Origin: Yoonia sp.
GTDB taxonomy: Bacteria > Pseudomonadota > Alphaproteobacteria > Rhodobacterales > Rhodobacteraceae
Assembly (NCBI RefSeq): GCF_017854415.1
Contig: NZ_JAFMHR010000003.1
Coordinates: forward strand, 1 to 55,047
Reading direction: 5' to 3'
DNA: 55,047 nt
Shown: one piece after another, positions 20,900 to 31,094 of the stretch
Layout of the letters: each line of letters begins with the position of its first letter
How positions within the stretch are numbered: the first letter of the stretch is position 1
Notes under the pieces: generated by a model
Told to the model about the DNA's origin: nothing
What the model saw: the letters and a program-made list of their open reading frames with translations, nothing else
Database searches by the model: none
Position numbers and translations under genes: made by a program

Positions 20900-21105
20900 G
20901 ATTGCGGCTCCTCGTTCTTGGATGACGCCTTGCGGTTCGCGCTTGGCGGGTGATCCTCGTTGCGGAAAGGGATGTTGGCTGTTTCCTGGTGAACGGCTTT
21001 GCTACCTGGGCGCAAAGCCCAGAGAATAGCACCGACAAACAAGGTGAACATTGCCACAAGCATCCAGTTATCTGCGAGTTCGCTTAGAACAGATGTAGTT
21101 TCCAT
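20896..21105 (-). CDS. ccoQ: cbb3 oxidase subunit CcoQ
   Basis: A 69-residue protein with one membrane helix (residues about 12-32, LADNWMLVAMFTLFVGAILW) and a polar tail containing DHPP, typical of CcoQ. It is thought to stabilise the oxidase complex. It lies between ccoO (12 bp gap) and ccoP (4 bp overlap). Confidence 0.92.
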   Translation of the reverse strand: METTSVLSELADNWMLVAMFTLFVGAILWALRPGSKAVHQETANIPFRNEDHPPSANRKASSKNEEPQS

Positions 21106-21117
21106 TATCAGCCCTCC

Positions 21118-21873
21118 TTAGCGGCTTGCGGCTGGGGTAAAGGTCGAAAAATCGACCGTGGTGCCCAGCATTTGCAGATAAGCGATCAAAGCATCCATTT
21201 CGGATACGCCCGGCGCGTCATCAAAGTTGCGAATTTGCGCACCCGGATAGCGTTCCAACAGATCATCATAGGCATCTGTATCCGGATCGCCCTGTGCCAA
21301 CACGTCAGCGGCGGCCACTTCGACCATCTCTTCCGTGTAAGGTACGCCGACAAAGCGGTGGGTGGATACCAGATCGGCGGTGTGTTCCGCGTTCACTTGG
21401 GTATTAAGCAAATAGGCGTAGCCCGGCATGATCGATTCCGGCACAACAGAACGTGGCGCAATCAGGTGATCAAGATGCCAAGCATCCGAATACTTGCCCC
21501 CGACCCGGGCCAAGTCAGGCCCGGTACGCTTTGATCCCCATTGGAACGGATGATCGTACATCGATTCCGCAGCCAGTGAATAGTGACCATAACGTTCGAC
21601 CTCGTCGCGCATTGGGCGGATCATCTGGCTATGGCACGTATAGCACCCTTCGCGGATGTAGATGTCACGCCCTGCCAATTCTAGCGGGGAGTAAGGACGC
21701 ACGCCTTCGACCTCTTCGATCGTACCTTCGAGGTAGAAGAGCGGTGCAATTTCCACGATCCCGCCGATGGACACGACCAACAAGGTCGAAACCAGAAGCA
21801 ACGTGGGGCTACGCTCCAGCAATGCGTGTTTGGCAAGGAAGCCTTTAGCGGGTGAGTTTGGTGTATCAGACAT
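21118..21873 (-). CDS. ccoO: cbb3 cytochrome c oxidase subunit II CcoO
   Basis: A 251-residue monohaem c-type cytochrome of the cbb3 oxidase. One N-terminal membrane helix is followed by the haem site C77-YT-C-H81 in the segment [14 protein letters not shown], which is diagnostic of CcoO. The open frame extends to 21930 and would overlap ccoN, but the start at 21873 has a strong AAGGAGG ribosome site and the family N-terminus. It follows ccoN by 13 bp. Confidence 0.97.
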   Translation of the reverse strand: MSDTPNSPAKGFLAKHALLERSPTLLLVSTLLVVSIGGIVEIAPLFYLEGTIEEVEGVRPYSPLELAGRDIYIREGCYTCHSQMIRPMRDEVERYGHYSLAAESMYDHPFQWGSKRTGPDLARVGGKYSDAWHLDHLIAPRSVVPESIMPGYAYLLNTQVNAEHTADLVSTHRFVGVPYTEEMVEVAAADVLAQGDPDTDAYDDLLERYPGAQIRNFDDAPGVSEMDALIAYLQMLGTTVDFSTFTPAASR

Positions 21874-21886
21874 TTTCCTGACCTCC

Positions 21887-23482
21887 TTATTCAGCTGGCA
21901 CGCCAACCGGTGCAGTGACTTTCGCCCCACCCCGGATGGTCATGAAGATGTTCCAGGACATGATCACTGCGCCAGTCAGGTACAAAACCCCGCCAAGGCC
22001 GCGAACAACATACATCGGGAACTTCGCGGAAACGGTGTCGGCAAAGCTGTTCACAAGGAACCCGTTTGCGTCGACTTCGCGCCACATCAGGCCTTCCATG
22101 ATACCGGTGACCCACATCGAGGCCGCGTAAAGGATGATGCCGATTGTCGCCAACCAGAAGTGCCAGTTAATCGCACTCATGGAATACATCTGTGCCCGGC
22201 CCCACAATTTTGGTGTGAGGAAGTACAGTGCAGCAAATGTAATCATGCCGTTCCAGCCAAGTGCGCCTGAGTGAACGTGACCAATGGTCCAGTCAGTATA
22301 ATGTGACAGGCTGTTGACCGCTTTGATGGACATCATCGGACCCTCGAAGGTCGACATCCCGTAGAACGCGAGGCTAATCACCATCATCCGCAAGATCGGA
22401 TCGGTGCGCAGTTTGTCCCAAGCGCCTTGCAGCGTCATCAGACCGTTGATCATACCACCCCAGCTTGGCATCCACAGAACGATCGAAAAGACCATGCCCA
22501 AGGTTGCAGCCCAATCAGGCAGCGCTGTGTAGTGCAAGTGGTGTGGACCGGCCCAGATGTATAGAAAGATCAGCGCCCAGAAGTGAATGATCGACAGCTT
22601 ATAGGAATAAACCGGACGACCGGCCTGCTTGGGCACGAAGTAGTACATCATGCCAAGGAAGCCCGCAGTCAGGAAGAAGCCCACCGCGTTATGTCCATAC
22701 CACCACTGCACCATCGCATCCTGCACGCCACTAAAGACCTGCACGGATTTGCTGCCCCAGATGCTGACGGGAATACTAATGTTGTTGACGATATGTAGCA
22801 TCGCCACTGTGACGATGAAGGCCAGCAAGAACCAGTTTGCAACATAGATGTGCTTTTCGGTCCGCTTAAAGATCGTACCAAGATAAACTGCCAAGAACGC
22901 AACCCAAACAATGGTCAGCCAGATATCGACGTACCATTCAGGCTCTGCGTATTCTTTGGATTGTGTGGCGCCCAGCAGGTAGCCAGTCGCGGCAAGAATA
23001 ATGAACAGGTTGTAACCCCAGAACACAAACCATGCCAGATTGCCGCCCCACAGGCGCGCACCACAAGTGCGCTGCACGATATAGAACGACGACATGATCA
23101 GGGCATTGCCCCCAAACGCAAAAATCACCGCACTGGTGTGCAGCGGGCGTAGGCGTCCAAAGTTGCCATAAGGTTGCAATACCTCAAAGTTCAGAGCCGG
23201 AAAGGCCAACTGAAAGGCGATAACGACGCCGACCAACATGCCGATCACACCCCAAAAACTTGTGGCGATCACACCGGCGCGGACGACATCGTCCATATAG
23301 CCATCCGGTGTGGCGTAGGCTGGTGCATCCATGCGGCGCAAAACGCGCACGAACATATAGGCTGCAACAACCATAATAATCATGGCGTGAACGATGTAAG
23401 CAACATCACGCCCCCAGTTTGCCCCGATAGCGGCAAAGAGCGTCACGCCCCCCAGTGCTATGAGCTTAATGTAGTTCCCCAT
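21887..23482 (-). CDS. ccoN: cbb3 cytochrome c oxidase catalytic subunit I CcoN
   Basis: A 531-residue membrane protein with about twelve helices, the catalytic subunit of the high-affinity cbb3 oxidase. Haem and copper histidines are seen in [16 protein letters not shown], in [16 protein letters not shown], in [15 protein letters not shown] and in [19 protein letters not shown] (given here as separate short stretches). It is the first gene of ccoNOQP. Two perfect FNR boxes lie 86-123 bp upstream. Its assembly genes ccoGHIS are 12 kb away on the other strand. Confidence 0.97.
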   Translation of the reverse strand: MGNYIKLIALGGVTLFAAIGANWGRDVAYIVHAMIIMVVAAYMFVRVLRRMDAPAYATPDGYMDDVVRAGVIATSFWGVIGMLVGVVIAFQLAFPALNFEVLQPYGNFGRLRPLHTSAVIFAFGGNALIMSSFYIVQRTCGARLWGGNLAWFVFWGYNLFIILAATGYLLGATQSKEYAEPEWYVDIWLTIVWVAFLAVYLGTIFKRTEKHIYVANWFLLAFIVTVAMLHIVNNISIPVSIWGSKSVQVFSGVQDAMVQWWYGHNAVGFFLTAGFLGMMYYFVPKQAGRPVYSYKLSIIHFWALIFLYIWAGPHHLHYTALPDWAATLGMVFSIVLWMPSWGGMINGLMTLQGAWDKLRTDPILRMMVISLAFYGMSTFEGPMMSIKAVNSLSHYTDWTIGHVHSGALGWNGMITFAALYFLTPKLWGRAQMYSMSAINWHFWLATIGIILYAASMWVTGIMEGLMWREVDANGFLVNSFADTVSAKFPMYVVRGLGGVLYLTGAVIMSWNIFMTIRGGAKVTAPVGVPAE

Positions 23483-23568
23483 AAGAGATCCCCTTCTTTT
23501 GTCGGATTACAAATGGGTCCGACAGCTACTTGGTGATTTTCTTATGATGCGCGCGACATCGAGCGTCC

Positions 23569-23582
23569 TTGATGTGGATCAA
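23569..23582. promoter_or_regulatory. FNR/FnrL box 1, ccoN-proximal
   Basis: TTGATGTGGATCAA matches TTGAT-N4-ATCAA perfectly. Its centre is about 93 bp upstream of the ccoN start codon, well placed for class II activation of ccoNOQP. Confidence 0.9.
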
Positions 23583-23590
23583 TGGCACAT

Positions 23591-23604
23591 TTGATATGGA
23601 TCAA
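23591..23604. promoter_or_regulatory. FNR/FnrL box 2, usp-proximal
   Basis: TTGATATGGATCAA is a second perfect FNR box. It lies 22 bp, about two helical turns, from box 1 and about 106 bp before the divergent universal stress gene, so it probably serves that promoter and may cooperate with box 1. Confidence 0.9.
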
Positions 23605-23703
23605 GTCAGCCTTCGCAAGCCTGTGCCATGATCATGTTTATGGAGCGGTTCTGCGCGAACGATCGCCCCCAATATTTATCCGATACGGGGAAGGCCAAGC
23701 ACT

Positions 23704-24537
23704 ATGGCTTACAAGATCATTGCGACTATTCTAACAAGCACCAATCAAGCGGCCGAAGGACTTGATGCGGCGATCGCACTTGCTGACAGAATGGACGCCC
23801 ATCTGGATGTTCATGTCGTCACGATCAGTCATACGGAAACGATGCACCACTACATGGGCTCCGAGGCGCTGTTGATTGCCGAACAAACCCGTGATGCGAT
23901 GGCGGAACGTGACAAGATCAATGTCTGGCTCAAAGATCGGATGCACGGTGAAGTCACCCGCTGGTCGTCGCAATCTGCGACCGTTCAAGGCCCTGCTCTG
24001 CATGATTACCTTGCAAGCAAACTTAGATTTTCTGATTTGGTCGTCCTCCCCCGACCCTATCAGGACAACCCGGAAGCTGCCACTTTGGTTGAGGCGTGCC
24101 TTTTCGCAGCCGAGCGTCCGGTTTTGATGATCCCCAAAGGCTGCAAAGCCCCCGATGCGGGCGGCCATGTGCTCATGGGGTGGAACGACGGCGACGAGGC
24201 GCTGGCCGCTGCGCGCGCGGCGTTGCCTTTGTTGGAACAGGCCGACGTGGCCGATATTTGCATCATTGATCCGCCAAAGCATGCTGCTGACCGGTCCGAC
24301 CCGGGCGGCGCTATGGCACAATACCTAATGCGGCACGGCACCAAATCAGAGGTCGCGGTCTTGGCGAAAACCGAAACGCATGTGGGTGACATCCTGTTGC
24401 GGCGCGCCAAAGAAGTCGGCGCGCATATGATCGTCAGTGGTGCATATGGACATTCAAGAATGCGCGAAGCCGTCTTTGGTGGGGCAACGCGTGACTTGCT
24501 CGAAGCTGCTGATCTGCCGATTTTAATGTCACGCTAG
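23704..24537 (+). CDS. universal stress protein (tandem UspA domains)
   Basis: A 277-residue protein made of two Usp domains. The second ends with the nucleotide-binding motif GAYGHSRMREAVFGGATRDL (G-x2-G-x9-G pattern), followed by ILMSR. The first domain lacks a clear motif of this kind, as in many tandem Usps. It is divergent from ccoN and has an FNR box upstream, so low-oxygen induction is likely. Its molecular role is not known. Confidence 0.9.
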   Translation: MAYKIIATILTSTNQAAEGLDAAIALADRMDAHLDVHVVTISHTETMHHYMGSEALLIAEQTRDAMAERDKINVWLKDRMHGEVTRWSSQSATVQGPALHDYLASKLRFSDLVVLPRPYQDNPEAATLVEACLFAAERPVLMIPKGCKAPDAGGHVLMGWNDGDEALAAARAALPLLEQADVADICIIDPPKHAADRSDPGGAMAQYLMRHGTKSEVAVLAKTETHVGDILLRRAKEVGAHMIVSGAYGHSRMREAVFGGATRDLLEAADLPILMSR

Positions 24538-24602
24538 GTGATCCGGCCAACGTCCCGTCTTTGACAGCTTGACTTATATGGGCCAACCCTTAGGGGCAGT
24601 AC

Positions 24603-25961
24603 ATGACCCAACAGCACATCATCTCGCAGGCACAGACGCCGCGCGCCCTGATCATTTGGCGCGAAATGCGCAAACTGACGGGTTTGGGTTTTCCTATCGT
24701 GATCTCTTTGGCGGCGGCTACATTGATCGGCGTTGTGGACACGATCATGATCGCGCCCCTCGGCACGCTATCGCTTGCGGCAGCATCGATTACCAATTCG
24801 GTGATTATCATCTTTTATTCAGGGCTTTATGGCTTTGTCTCAGCCGTTGGCGTGCGGATGGCAGAAGCCCGCGGCAAGCAAAGCGTAGATGACCTTTCAA
24901 GCGCCACCCAAACCGGTGTGCGCATTGCGATTGTGGCAGGCATCCTAGGCGCCACGCTGATGCTCATGCTGCGACCAGCATTGGTCCATTTAGGCCAGCC
25001 ACCAGAAGTTCTGGCACTTCTTTGCGGGTATTGGACTGCAATGAGCCTGCTGTTAATCCCGTTCACCATCTTTTACGCGCTTAAGGGTTTGTTTGATGCA
25101 ATCGACGCGCCTTGGGTCGGTGTGATGCTGGCACTTGCGGCCGTCGTGCTGAATATACCCGCCAACTACATCCTCATTCACGGGATCGGACAATGGGAAG
25201 GGCTTGGGCTTGTCGGCGCTGGTATTGCAAGCCTCTTGTCGCAAACCGCGTCGTTGGTCTTGGCGTGGATCATTTGGCAGCGATCCAAACTGACAGCAGA
25301 CGCGCGGATGAAAGTTGCGCGCAATCGGCAAGAACTTCGAATTCAACTCAAGCAAGGTGCGGCGATTGCGACCGGATATATCGGCGAAGGTGCTGCCTAT
25401 GCTTTTGCGGGCTTGATGATGGGATGGTTCAGCGCGGTGGCGCTTGCGGCTAACCAGATCGTTTCTGCTGTGGCGGGCGTGCTTTACATGGTGCCTTTGG
25501 GCATTTCGATCGCGGTTTCAATTCGCGTGGGCCAAGCAGTTGGCGCAGATGAACGCGCGCGACTGGTACAAATCGGGATTGCGGCACTTGCCGTGATTAT
25601 CGGATGGATGACGCTTGTCATGGCGGGCCTTTTGGCAGGCGGCGATTATCTGGCCAACGCACTCTCGGATGATGCAGCAGTGATCAAGCTGGCCACATCA
25701 ATGTTCATCGTCATCGCTGCAATGCAAGTGGCCGACGGCGTGCAAGGCACGATGCTGGGGGCGTCACGCGGTATGATGGATAATTTTGTGCCCGTGGGGA
25801 TCACCATGATCAGCTATTGGATCATCGCACTGCCTATTGGCTATGTCTTGGGGTTTGTGTGGGATTGGGGGCCAAACGGAGTCTGGATCGGATATGGAAC
25901 CGGACTTGGGATTGCGGCGATTGCCACGACCTATCGGTTCTTTACGAAAGTTAAGGCTTAG
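24603..25961 (+). CDS. MATE family efflux transporter
   Basis: A 452-residue membrane protein with about twelve helices in two halves. The start IVISLAAATLIGVVDTIMIAPLG and the central PANYILIHG segment are typical of NorM-like MATE carriers, which export cationic compounds using sodium or proton gradients. It overlaps the convergent fnrL by four bases at its 3-prime end. Substrates cannot be inferred. Confidence 0.9.
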   Translation: MTQQHIISQAQTPRALIIWREMRKLTGLGFPIVISLAAATLIGVVDTIMIAPLGTLSLAAASITNSVIIIFYSGLYGFVSAVGVRMAEARGKQSVDDLSSATQTGVRIAIVAGILGATLMLMLRPALVHLGQPPEVLALLCGYWTAMSLLLIPFTIFYALKGLFDAIDAPWVGVMLALAAVVLNIPANYILIHGIGQWEGLGLVGAGIASLLSQTASLVLAWIIWQRSKLTADARMKVARNRQELRIQLKQGAAIATGYIGEGAAYAFAGLMMGWFSAVALAANQIVSAVAGVLYMVPLGISIAVSIRVGQAVGADERARLVQIGIAALAVIIGWMTLVMAGLLAGGDYLANALSDDAAVIKLATSMFIVIAAMQVADGVQGTMLGASRGMMDNFVPVGITMISYWIIALPIGYVLGFVWDWGPNGVWIGYGTGLGIAAIATTYRFFTKVKA

Positions 25962-26677
25962 AAGTCCTCGCCTGTTTCCGCTTTGAGCGCTTCCAGATCA
26001 GGCACGCGAATATCGCGGCGGTCTTCAAATGCAATCAGCCCTTCTTTCTTGAGTGCAGACATCTGGCGGCTGACAGTTTCAATGGTCAAACCCAAATAAT
26101 TCGCCATCGTTTCACGGGTAATCGGCAGCGTAAAAATCGCCTCTGCCGTCTCTCCGGGTTTCAGCGATGCCATGCGGACAGCAATCATATGCAACAGCGA
26201 CGCGATCTTCTCACGTGCGGTTTTTCGCCCCAAAACCAACATCCATTCGCGGGCGGCATCAAGTTCATCCAATGTCATCTCAAGCAGGCGCTGGCCGACA
26301 TGCGGGGTGCTCTCGATCATCTGCTCGAATGGCTTACGGCGGAAACAGCACAGCATCACATCTGTCTCGGCCACAACATCACATTCAATCGTCGCGCGGT
26401 TCGGTCGGCCCATAAAATCACCGGGCAACAAAAGCCCGACCATCTGGATACGCCCATCAGGCAAAGTGCGGGTCAGGCTGGTCACGCCAGAGACAACCGA
26501 ACCTACAAATTCCAGAGAATCGCCACCAAAAAAGATTGTCTGGCCTGCTGAATATGAGCGGTAGTATTTGATTTCTTCCAAGTCGCGCATTTCGTCTGGT
26601 TCGCATTTGGAACAGACAGCATTATAGCGGATCGGACAGTCCGAACAGGACTTTAGTTTCGGGACGGCAAGCGTCAT
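25958..26677 (-). CDS. fnrL: oxygen-sensing Crp/Fnr family regulator FnrL
   Basis: A 239-residue regulator that binds a [4Fe-4S] cluster under low oxygen and activates genes with FNR boxes. Cysteines at 11, 14, 22 and 25 (CSDCPIRYNAVCSKC) supply N-terminal ligands, and a further one lies in the TIECDVVAETD region. The cAMP-like sensor domain is followed by the helix-turn-helix ETMANYLGLTIETVSRQMSA, whose ETVSR fits the FNR recognition helix. The start at 26677 replaces a longer frame from 26728. Three matching boxes are in this window. Confidence 0.94.
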   Translation of the reverse strand: MTLAVPKLKSCSDCPIRYNAVCSKCEPDEMRDLEEIKYYRSYSAGQTIFFGGDSLEFVGSVVSGVTSLTRTLPDGRIQMVGLLLPGDFMGRPNRATIECDVVAETDVMLCCFRRKPFEQMIESTPHVGQRLLEMTLDELDAAREWMLVLGRKTAREKIASLLHMIAVRMASLKPGETAEAIFTLPITRETMANYLGLTIETVSRQMSALKKEGLIAFEDRRDIRVPDLEALKAETGEDF

Positions 26678-26823
26678 CTGCAATTCCCCAGTCTTTTGGC
26701 TACCTTCTGTATGCCTCAGCCTAGGCACCCATTCCAGCCAAAAATCTGAAGCTGCAAAATGTTACGTGAAAGCGACAGGGTATGTTTTCACGAATGAGTG
26801 CTAAAGCACCAATTAGCTGCGTC

Positions 26824-27600
26824 TTAGCGACCCACAATCGCGGCTAATTCAACTGCGGCGTCTTGAAGCAGTCCCAGATACTCGACCAAATCAGGCAAAT
26901 GACGGCGTTGTTCGGGCGCATGAATTGACAGTGTCGATAGTAGCCGGCCGCGATTATCCAATATTGGTACCGCAATTGCCGTCATTCCGGGCATGAATTC
27001 TTCATTATCGGTTGAATACCCACGCTCGCGCGTGATTTCCAGTTCTTCGTGCAGCAGTTTGGGGTCTGTAATTGTCTTGTCGGTTTGCTTTTCGAGCACA
27101 TAGTTTTTCAAGAACCGTGCAAGGTAATCAGGCCGCAGACTAGACAGATACATCTTACCGCTGGCAGTGCAATGGAATGGAACTTGGGTGCCGACGGGCA
27201 ACTGGATGCGCAGCGGCCAATGCGTTTCAACACGGTCAAGATAGAACATGCCATCGCGTTCAGGGATAGCCAGATTACAGGTCTCGCCAACACTGACGGC
27301 AAGTCCTTTCAGAATTGCCAGACGCACAGTGCGCACACGTTCTGATGAAAGAGTATTGATTGAAAGTTGGCGCATACGTCGACCGGGACTGTAGGATCGT
27401 CCGTCGATATCACGCTGCAAGAACCCTTCGGCCTCTGCTGTTGCAAACAGGCGATGGATCGTTGGTTTGGGCAGGCCCATCACCTCGTTCACCACCGAAG
27501 GAGTGACGGGAACACCGACCTTCGCGACCTCCTCCAGCAGCAATAGCAGCCGGAGGTTGGTCGGAATTTGGCCGGAGTTCTCAGTTTCTTCAGTAGTCAT
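26824..27600 (-). CDS. IclR family transcriptional regulator
   Basis: A 258-residue regulator with an N-terminal winged helix-turn-helix (VTPSVVNEVMGLPKPTIHRL) and a C-terminal IclR effector domain (GMTAIAVPILDNRGRLLSTL, SIHAP). It starts 7 bp after the end of the dctM gene on the same strand, so it is probably co-transcribed with the TRAP genes and controls them in response to the imported compound. The effector is unknown. Confidence 0.92.
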   Translation of the reverse strand: MTTEETENSGQIPTNLRLLLLLEEVAKVGVPVTPSVVNEVMGLPKPTIHRLFATAEAEGFLQRDIDGRSYSPGRRMRQLSINTLSSERVRTVRLAILKGLAVSVGETCNLAIPERDGMFYLDRVETHWPLRIQLPVGTQVPFHCTASGKMYLSSLRPDYLARFLKNYVLEKQTDKTITDPKLLHEELEITRERGYSTDNEEFMPGMTAIAVPILDNRGRLLSTLSIHAPEQRRHLPDLVEYLGLLQDAAVELAAIVGR

Positions 27601-27607
27601 GTGATCC

Positions 27608-28966
27608 TTAACGCTCTGGTAAGATCATTAGAGCAGTTTCTGGAACCAAGGCCACAAAGAACCACACTGTGATCAAAGCAATCAGGTATGGAATGATGTA
27701 GCGCAGCAACCTGAAGTACGGCACGCCCGTCACTCCCGATGCCACGTATAGGTTCAGACCGTAGGGCGGTGTGATAAAGCCGATCGACGCACCCACAAGG
27801 AACACAACAGCAAAGTGGATCGGATCGATCCCCACTGAGGCCGCAATAGGTGCCAAGATCGGTGCCAGAATGATTGTCACAGGCAGGGATTCCAAGATCA
27901 TCCCTGTGACAAACACAATCGCCATAGATGTGAACAGAACCGCATAGTAGCCGCCCATGCCCGTCACGAATTCACCGATAAAGTCTTTGGCGCCAAGTGA
28001 CGACATGACCTGCTGCATCGCAACCGAAACCGCAATCAATGGCACCAAGATGCCCGAAATCTGCGCGGAACGCGAAACGATGTTCGGGATCTGTAAAAGC
28101 GTGAAGCCTTCGACAACAAACATTGATGCATAGCTTTTTTCTTCGACAGGTGTATCAGCCGTGCTGCCCATGATCCGGTTCAAAGGATAAGACACCAAAC
28201 CGATGAACACACAGAAGGCAACGGTCACACCAGCAGCTTCTGTTGGTGAGAACTTACCGGTGTAGATGCCCCAAAGCACCAAACCAATAGCGAAGAAGCC
28301 TAACCATGCGCCGATGCCTGTCTTGATCATACGTGTGATCGACAGACCGATCAGCACGCCCCAGCCGTTGATTGTGCAGACGATGAACGCCGCAGTCATC
28401 ATGCCCAGAACCATCAAGGAACCGGGAATAATACCCGCCACGAACAGGTCCGAGATAGGAAGGTTCAGCAAGAAGCCATAAACGATGAAGATGATCGACG
28501 GTGGGATAATGATACCAACCGTACCACCCGCAGCAGCGGTCGCCGCCGAGAAGCGCTCGTCATAGCCGCCTTTGACCATTTCAGGGTGCAACATCGAACC
28601 GATTGTCGCCGTGGTGGCCGAGTTCGATCCAGAGATCGCCGCGAACAAACCACAAGCAGCAATTGATGCCATCGCAAGGCCGCCACGCAACCAACCAAGG
28701 CAAGAATATGCAAAGTCTGATAATCGTCGCGCAATACCTGATTGGTTAATCAGGTCGCCGGTCAGAATGAACAGTGGCATCGCCAGCAGTGCAAAGCCTT
28801 TACTGAACACGTTGATCAACTCGTTGCCAGTGTTGGCAAGTGGCAGGTCGATGACAAAGCTACAGCCAATGACCCAGTAGAAAATCACCAACAAAACTGG
28901 TGTGCCAAGCATGAAGAATACCGTCACGCCCAGCGAGATAAGTGTAATGAGTGTACCGTCAGACAT
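27608..28966 (-). CDS. dctM: TRAP transporter large permease (DctM)
   Basis: A 452-residue membrane protein of the TRAP large-subunit family, which couples uptake of organic acids or similar solutes to a sodium gradient. Family segments include FAAISGSNSATTATIGSML, GTVGIIIPPSIIFIVYG and GFITPPYGLNLYVASGV. It overlaps dctQ by one base and is followed by an IclR gene. The substrate is not fixed; linkage to a GMC oxidoreductase hints at an alcohol or polyol-like compound (inference). Confidence 0.94.
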   Translation of the reverse strand: MSDGTLITLISLGVTVFFMLGTPVLLVIFYWVIGCSFVIDLPLANTGNELINVFSKGFALLAMPLFILTGDLINQSGIARRLSDFAYSCLGWLRGGLAMASIAACGLFAAISGSNSATTATIGSMLHPEMVKGGYDERFSAATAAAGGTVGIIIPPSIIFIVYGFLLNLPISDLFVAGIIPGSLMVLGMMTAAFIVCTINGWGVLIGLSITRMIKTGIGAWLGFFAIGLVLWGIYTGKFSPTEAAGVTVAFCVFIGLVSYPLNRIMGSTADTPVEEKSYASMFVVEGFTLLQIPNIVSRSAQISGILVPLIAVSVAMQQVMSSLGAKDFIGEFVTGMGGYYAVLFTSMAIVFVTGMILESLPVTIILAPILAPIAASVGIDPIHFAVVFLVGASIGFITPPYGLNLYVASGVTGVPYFRLLRYIIPYLIALITVWFFVALVPETALMILPER

Positions 28967-29634
28967 TATACATCCCCCCCGATAACAGCTTGTTTGATGA
29001 TCTGGTCACCGGAACGGTAGTTGTTCCAGTCTTCCAGCCAGTTTCCGATTACGCGGCCTGACATCAAGGTAAAGGCGGCAGGAACGGTAAGGTAGAACCA
29101 CCACTTCATGACGTCGTCGACGCCGTCAACAAGTTGAAAGTTGTCCGCAGACAAAGCGGTAAATCGCAAGGATGTGGTTATCGCGATCCAACAAAAGCCA
29201 AACCAGAGTGCAGCATCCAACGTCAGCGTCGCCATCTGGCCCCTCGGTGCCATCTTTGAACGGAATTCACTAAAGCTCAGGTGTGTGCGGAGCTTGACGT
29301 TATACGAACATGCGAACCAAGCCATGACCATGAACAGGAAAGGAGGGATTGTGGTAGATCCGGACCACTGGCTAGAGAAAACGAACCGGTCAATAACGCC
29401 CCAAGCGATAATCGCGGCGATAATCAGATATACGAAGACCGAGATACCTCTCTCAAGGTGCCTCTCCATGAATGGAGATGCTTTGTAAAATAGATGCGCC
29501 AGATAGCCACCAATAAAGGTGGCAATAAAGCAAAACAGCCACATGCCATCGGCATCAAATGCTTGACGCTTTTCCCATGCACTTCCCGAGAATAAAGCAG
29601 GTATTACTGCCACCGCTTCAGCCAATATCGACAT
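28966..29634 (-). CDS. dctQ: TRAP transporter small permease (DctQ)
   Basis: A 222-residue membrane protein with four or more helices, longer than the usual 160-180 residues. Position between the binding-protein gene and dctM identifies it, supported by the segments SYNVKLRTHLSFSEFR and ALWFGFCWIAI. It overlaps dctM by one base. A hairpin terminator-like element lies between it and dctP. Confidence 0.85.
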   Translation of the reverse strand: MSILAEAVAVIPALFSGSAWEKRQAFDADGMWLFCFIATFIGGYLAHLFYKASPFMERHLERGISVFVYLIIAAIIAWGVIDRFVFSSQWSGSTTIPPFLFMVMAWFACSYNVKLRTHLSFSEFRSKMAPRGQMATLTLDAALWFGFCWIAITTSLRFTALSADNFQLVDGVDDVMKWWFYLTVPAAFTLMSGRVIGNWLEDWNNYRSGDQIIKQAVIGGDV

Positions 29635-29694
29635 TTAGGTCTCCCCCCTCATATGTCATTTGTCCCGCCATCATGTGGCGGCATTTTCGAAATG

Positions 29695-29728
29695 AAAAGG
29701 GCCGACCGAACTCCCATTCGGTCGGCCC
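29695..29728 (-). terminator. hairpin terminator/attenuator after dctP
   Basis: GGGCCGACCGAA and TTCGGTCGGCCC form a perfect 12-bp stem with a six-base loop. On the minus strand the stem is followed by TTTTCATTTC. It lies between dctP and dctQ, which would raise binding-protein expression relative to the membrane subunits. Confidence 0.85.
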
Positions 29729-29756
29729 CAAACTTTCGGGTTAGCTAAAGGCTATA

Positions 29757-30989
29757 TTAGCCCTTCCACCAACGACGTGGCTCAACGTTCTCAGGCAGCG
29801 TGTTGCCATCGATTGTACGAACTTCGTCATAGATTTCCTGGTATGTGTCCAAACCGCCGGACCAGCCGTTAAGCCGCTCGCGCCATTCTTCCCACAATGC
29901 AGGCTGATACTCGGGTGAGCACATTTCTTCGGCTTTCTTAATCTCTGCAGCGGACAAGAATGCGTTGCGCACGTTGTTCTGAGCAAAGATTGTGTTTGGA
30001 AGCTGTGGATCAGACTGGCCAACAGTGTTGATCAGGGCAACTTCGTTTGCTGCCTGAACATGTGTCTGTGCCCAATAGGCTGATTCCATAACCGCATCCT
30101 GCAGATAACCCTCAAGGCCATCAAACACGCCAGCGTTCATTGAAGTCGCTTCGGTACCGCAGAAGAAGTTCAGGTGAACCGACTGGGACACAACTGGTGC
30201 CATGTTTGCGTATGCAACAGCAGACGCCCATGTTTCTGCACCGTCGATCAGGCCCTGCTTCAGACCGTCAAGTGTCTCTTCCCATGCAACCGGAACCGGG
30301 TTCAGGTTCAAAGCTGTCATCGCGATGCGACCCAACTGTGTACCCGTGACGCGGTTCTTCGTACCAGCAAGATCGTCAACAGACGTGACAAGTGGCTTGT
30401 CTTCAAAGTTCAGACCCATCTGCAGGCCGCGCAATTCAGCGTGGCTGAAGAGGAACTTCAGGCCGTGACGTTTTTCGTATGGATCACGCAGCAAACGCTG
30501 TGATGCTGGTGAATACAAGAAGTGGTACTGGTCCGCACGGTTACGGAACATATACGCATAGTCCAGAACGTTCAGGTAAGGTGCACCACCGGCAGAGTTC
30601 TGCGTAGAAGCAGAATAGATGTCGACGATACCCTGCTGTGTCTTCTCGACGCAGGATGTCTGACCACAAATCTGGTTGTCACCAATAAATTCGATGCGAA
30701 TTTCGCCGTCCGTACGTGCCTCCAAGTCACGTGAGAACTCAAGCGCGCCTGCACGCTCGATCAGCAAGTTGCGTGCGTTAAATCCCGCAGCACCGTGCTT
30801 CAAGGTGTATTTCGCAGGCTTCGAAAAGCGACGCTCGTACGTCGATTCTGCCGCTGAAGCGAGGTTTGCAAGGCTCATGGCACCACCGAATGTACCCGCC
30901 GCCATAAGCGTCGAACTCATCCCGTATTGCCCTGCTACCTTGAACAGATCCCGCCGCGAAATGCGACCTAGCTTATCTCCAATCATCAT
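29757..30989 (-). CDS. dctP: TRAP transporter substrate-binding protein (DctP family), Tat-exported
   Basis: A 410-residue periplasmic binding protein. The N-terminus carries a twin-arginine motif, SRRDLFKVAG, with a hydrophobic stretch ending ASAAES, so it is exported folded. The DctP fold is recognised from LEARTDGEIRIEFIGDNQICG-like spacing, the CVEKTQQGIVDIYSAS segment and TVDDLAGTKNRV-like SVDDLAGTKNRVTG. The start at 30989 follows a GGGAGG ribosome site; a longer frame from 31001 is less likely. Ligand unknown. Confidence 0.88.
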   Translation of the reverse strand: MMIGDKLGRISRRDLFKVAGQYGMSSTLMAAGTFGGAMSLANLASAAESTYERRFSKPAKYTLKHGAAGFNARNLLIERAGALEFSRDLEARTDGEIRIEFIGDNQICGQTSCVEKTQQGIVDIYSASTQNSAGGAPYLNVLDYAYMFRNRADQYHFLYSPASQRLLRDPYEKRHGLKFLFSHAELRGLQMGLNFEDKPLVTSVDDLAGTKNRVTGTQLGRIAMTALNLNPVPVAWEETLDGLKQGLIDGAETWASAVAYANMAPVVSQSVHLNFFCGTEATSMNAGVFDGLEGYLQDAVMESAYWAQTHVQAANEVALINTVGQSDPQLPNTIFAQNNVRNAFLSAAEIKKAEEMCSPEYQPALWEEWRERLNGWSGGLDTYQEIYDEVRTIDGNTLPENVEPRRWWKG

Positions 30990-31094
30990 GTTTCCTCCCA
31001 TGTTGTCGATTATTGAGACTTATCGTTTCAAAAAAGAGTAGTATAGTCTGCGCGTTCTGCATAGAGTTTTTTCACATTGATGGAGAAAGAAGCT

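Noticed and set aside
21874-21930. Longer N-terminus for CcoO
   Set aside because: It would overlap the end of ccoN, and the start at 21873 has a strong ribosome site and the family N-terminus.
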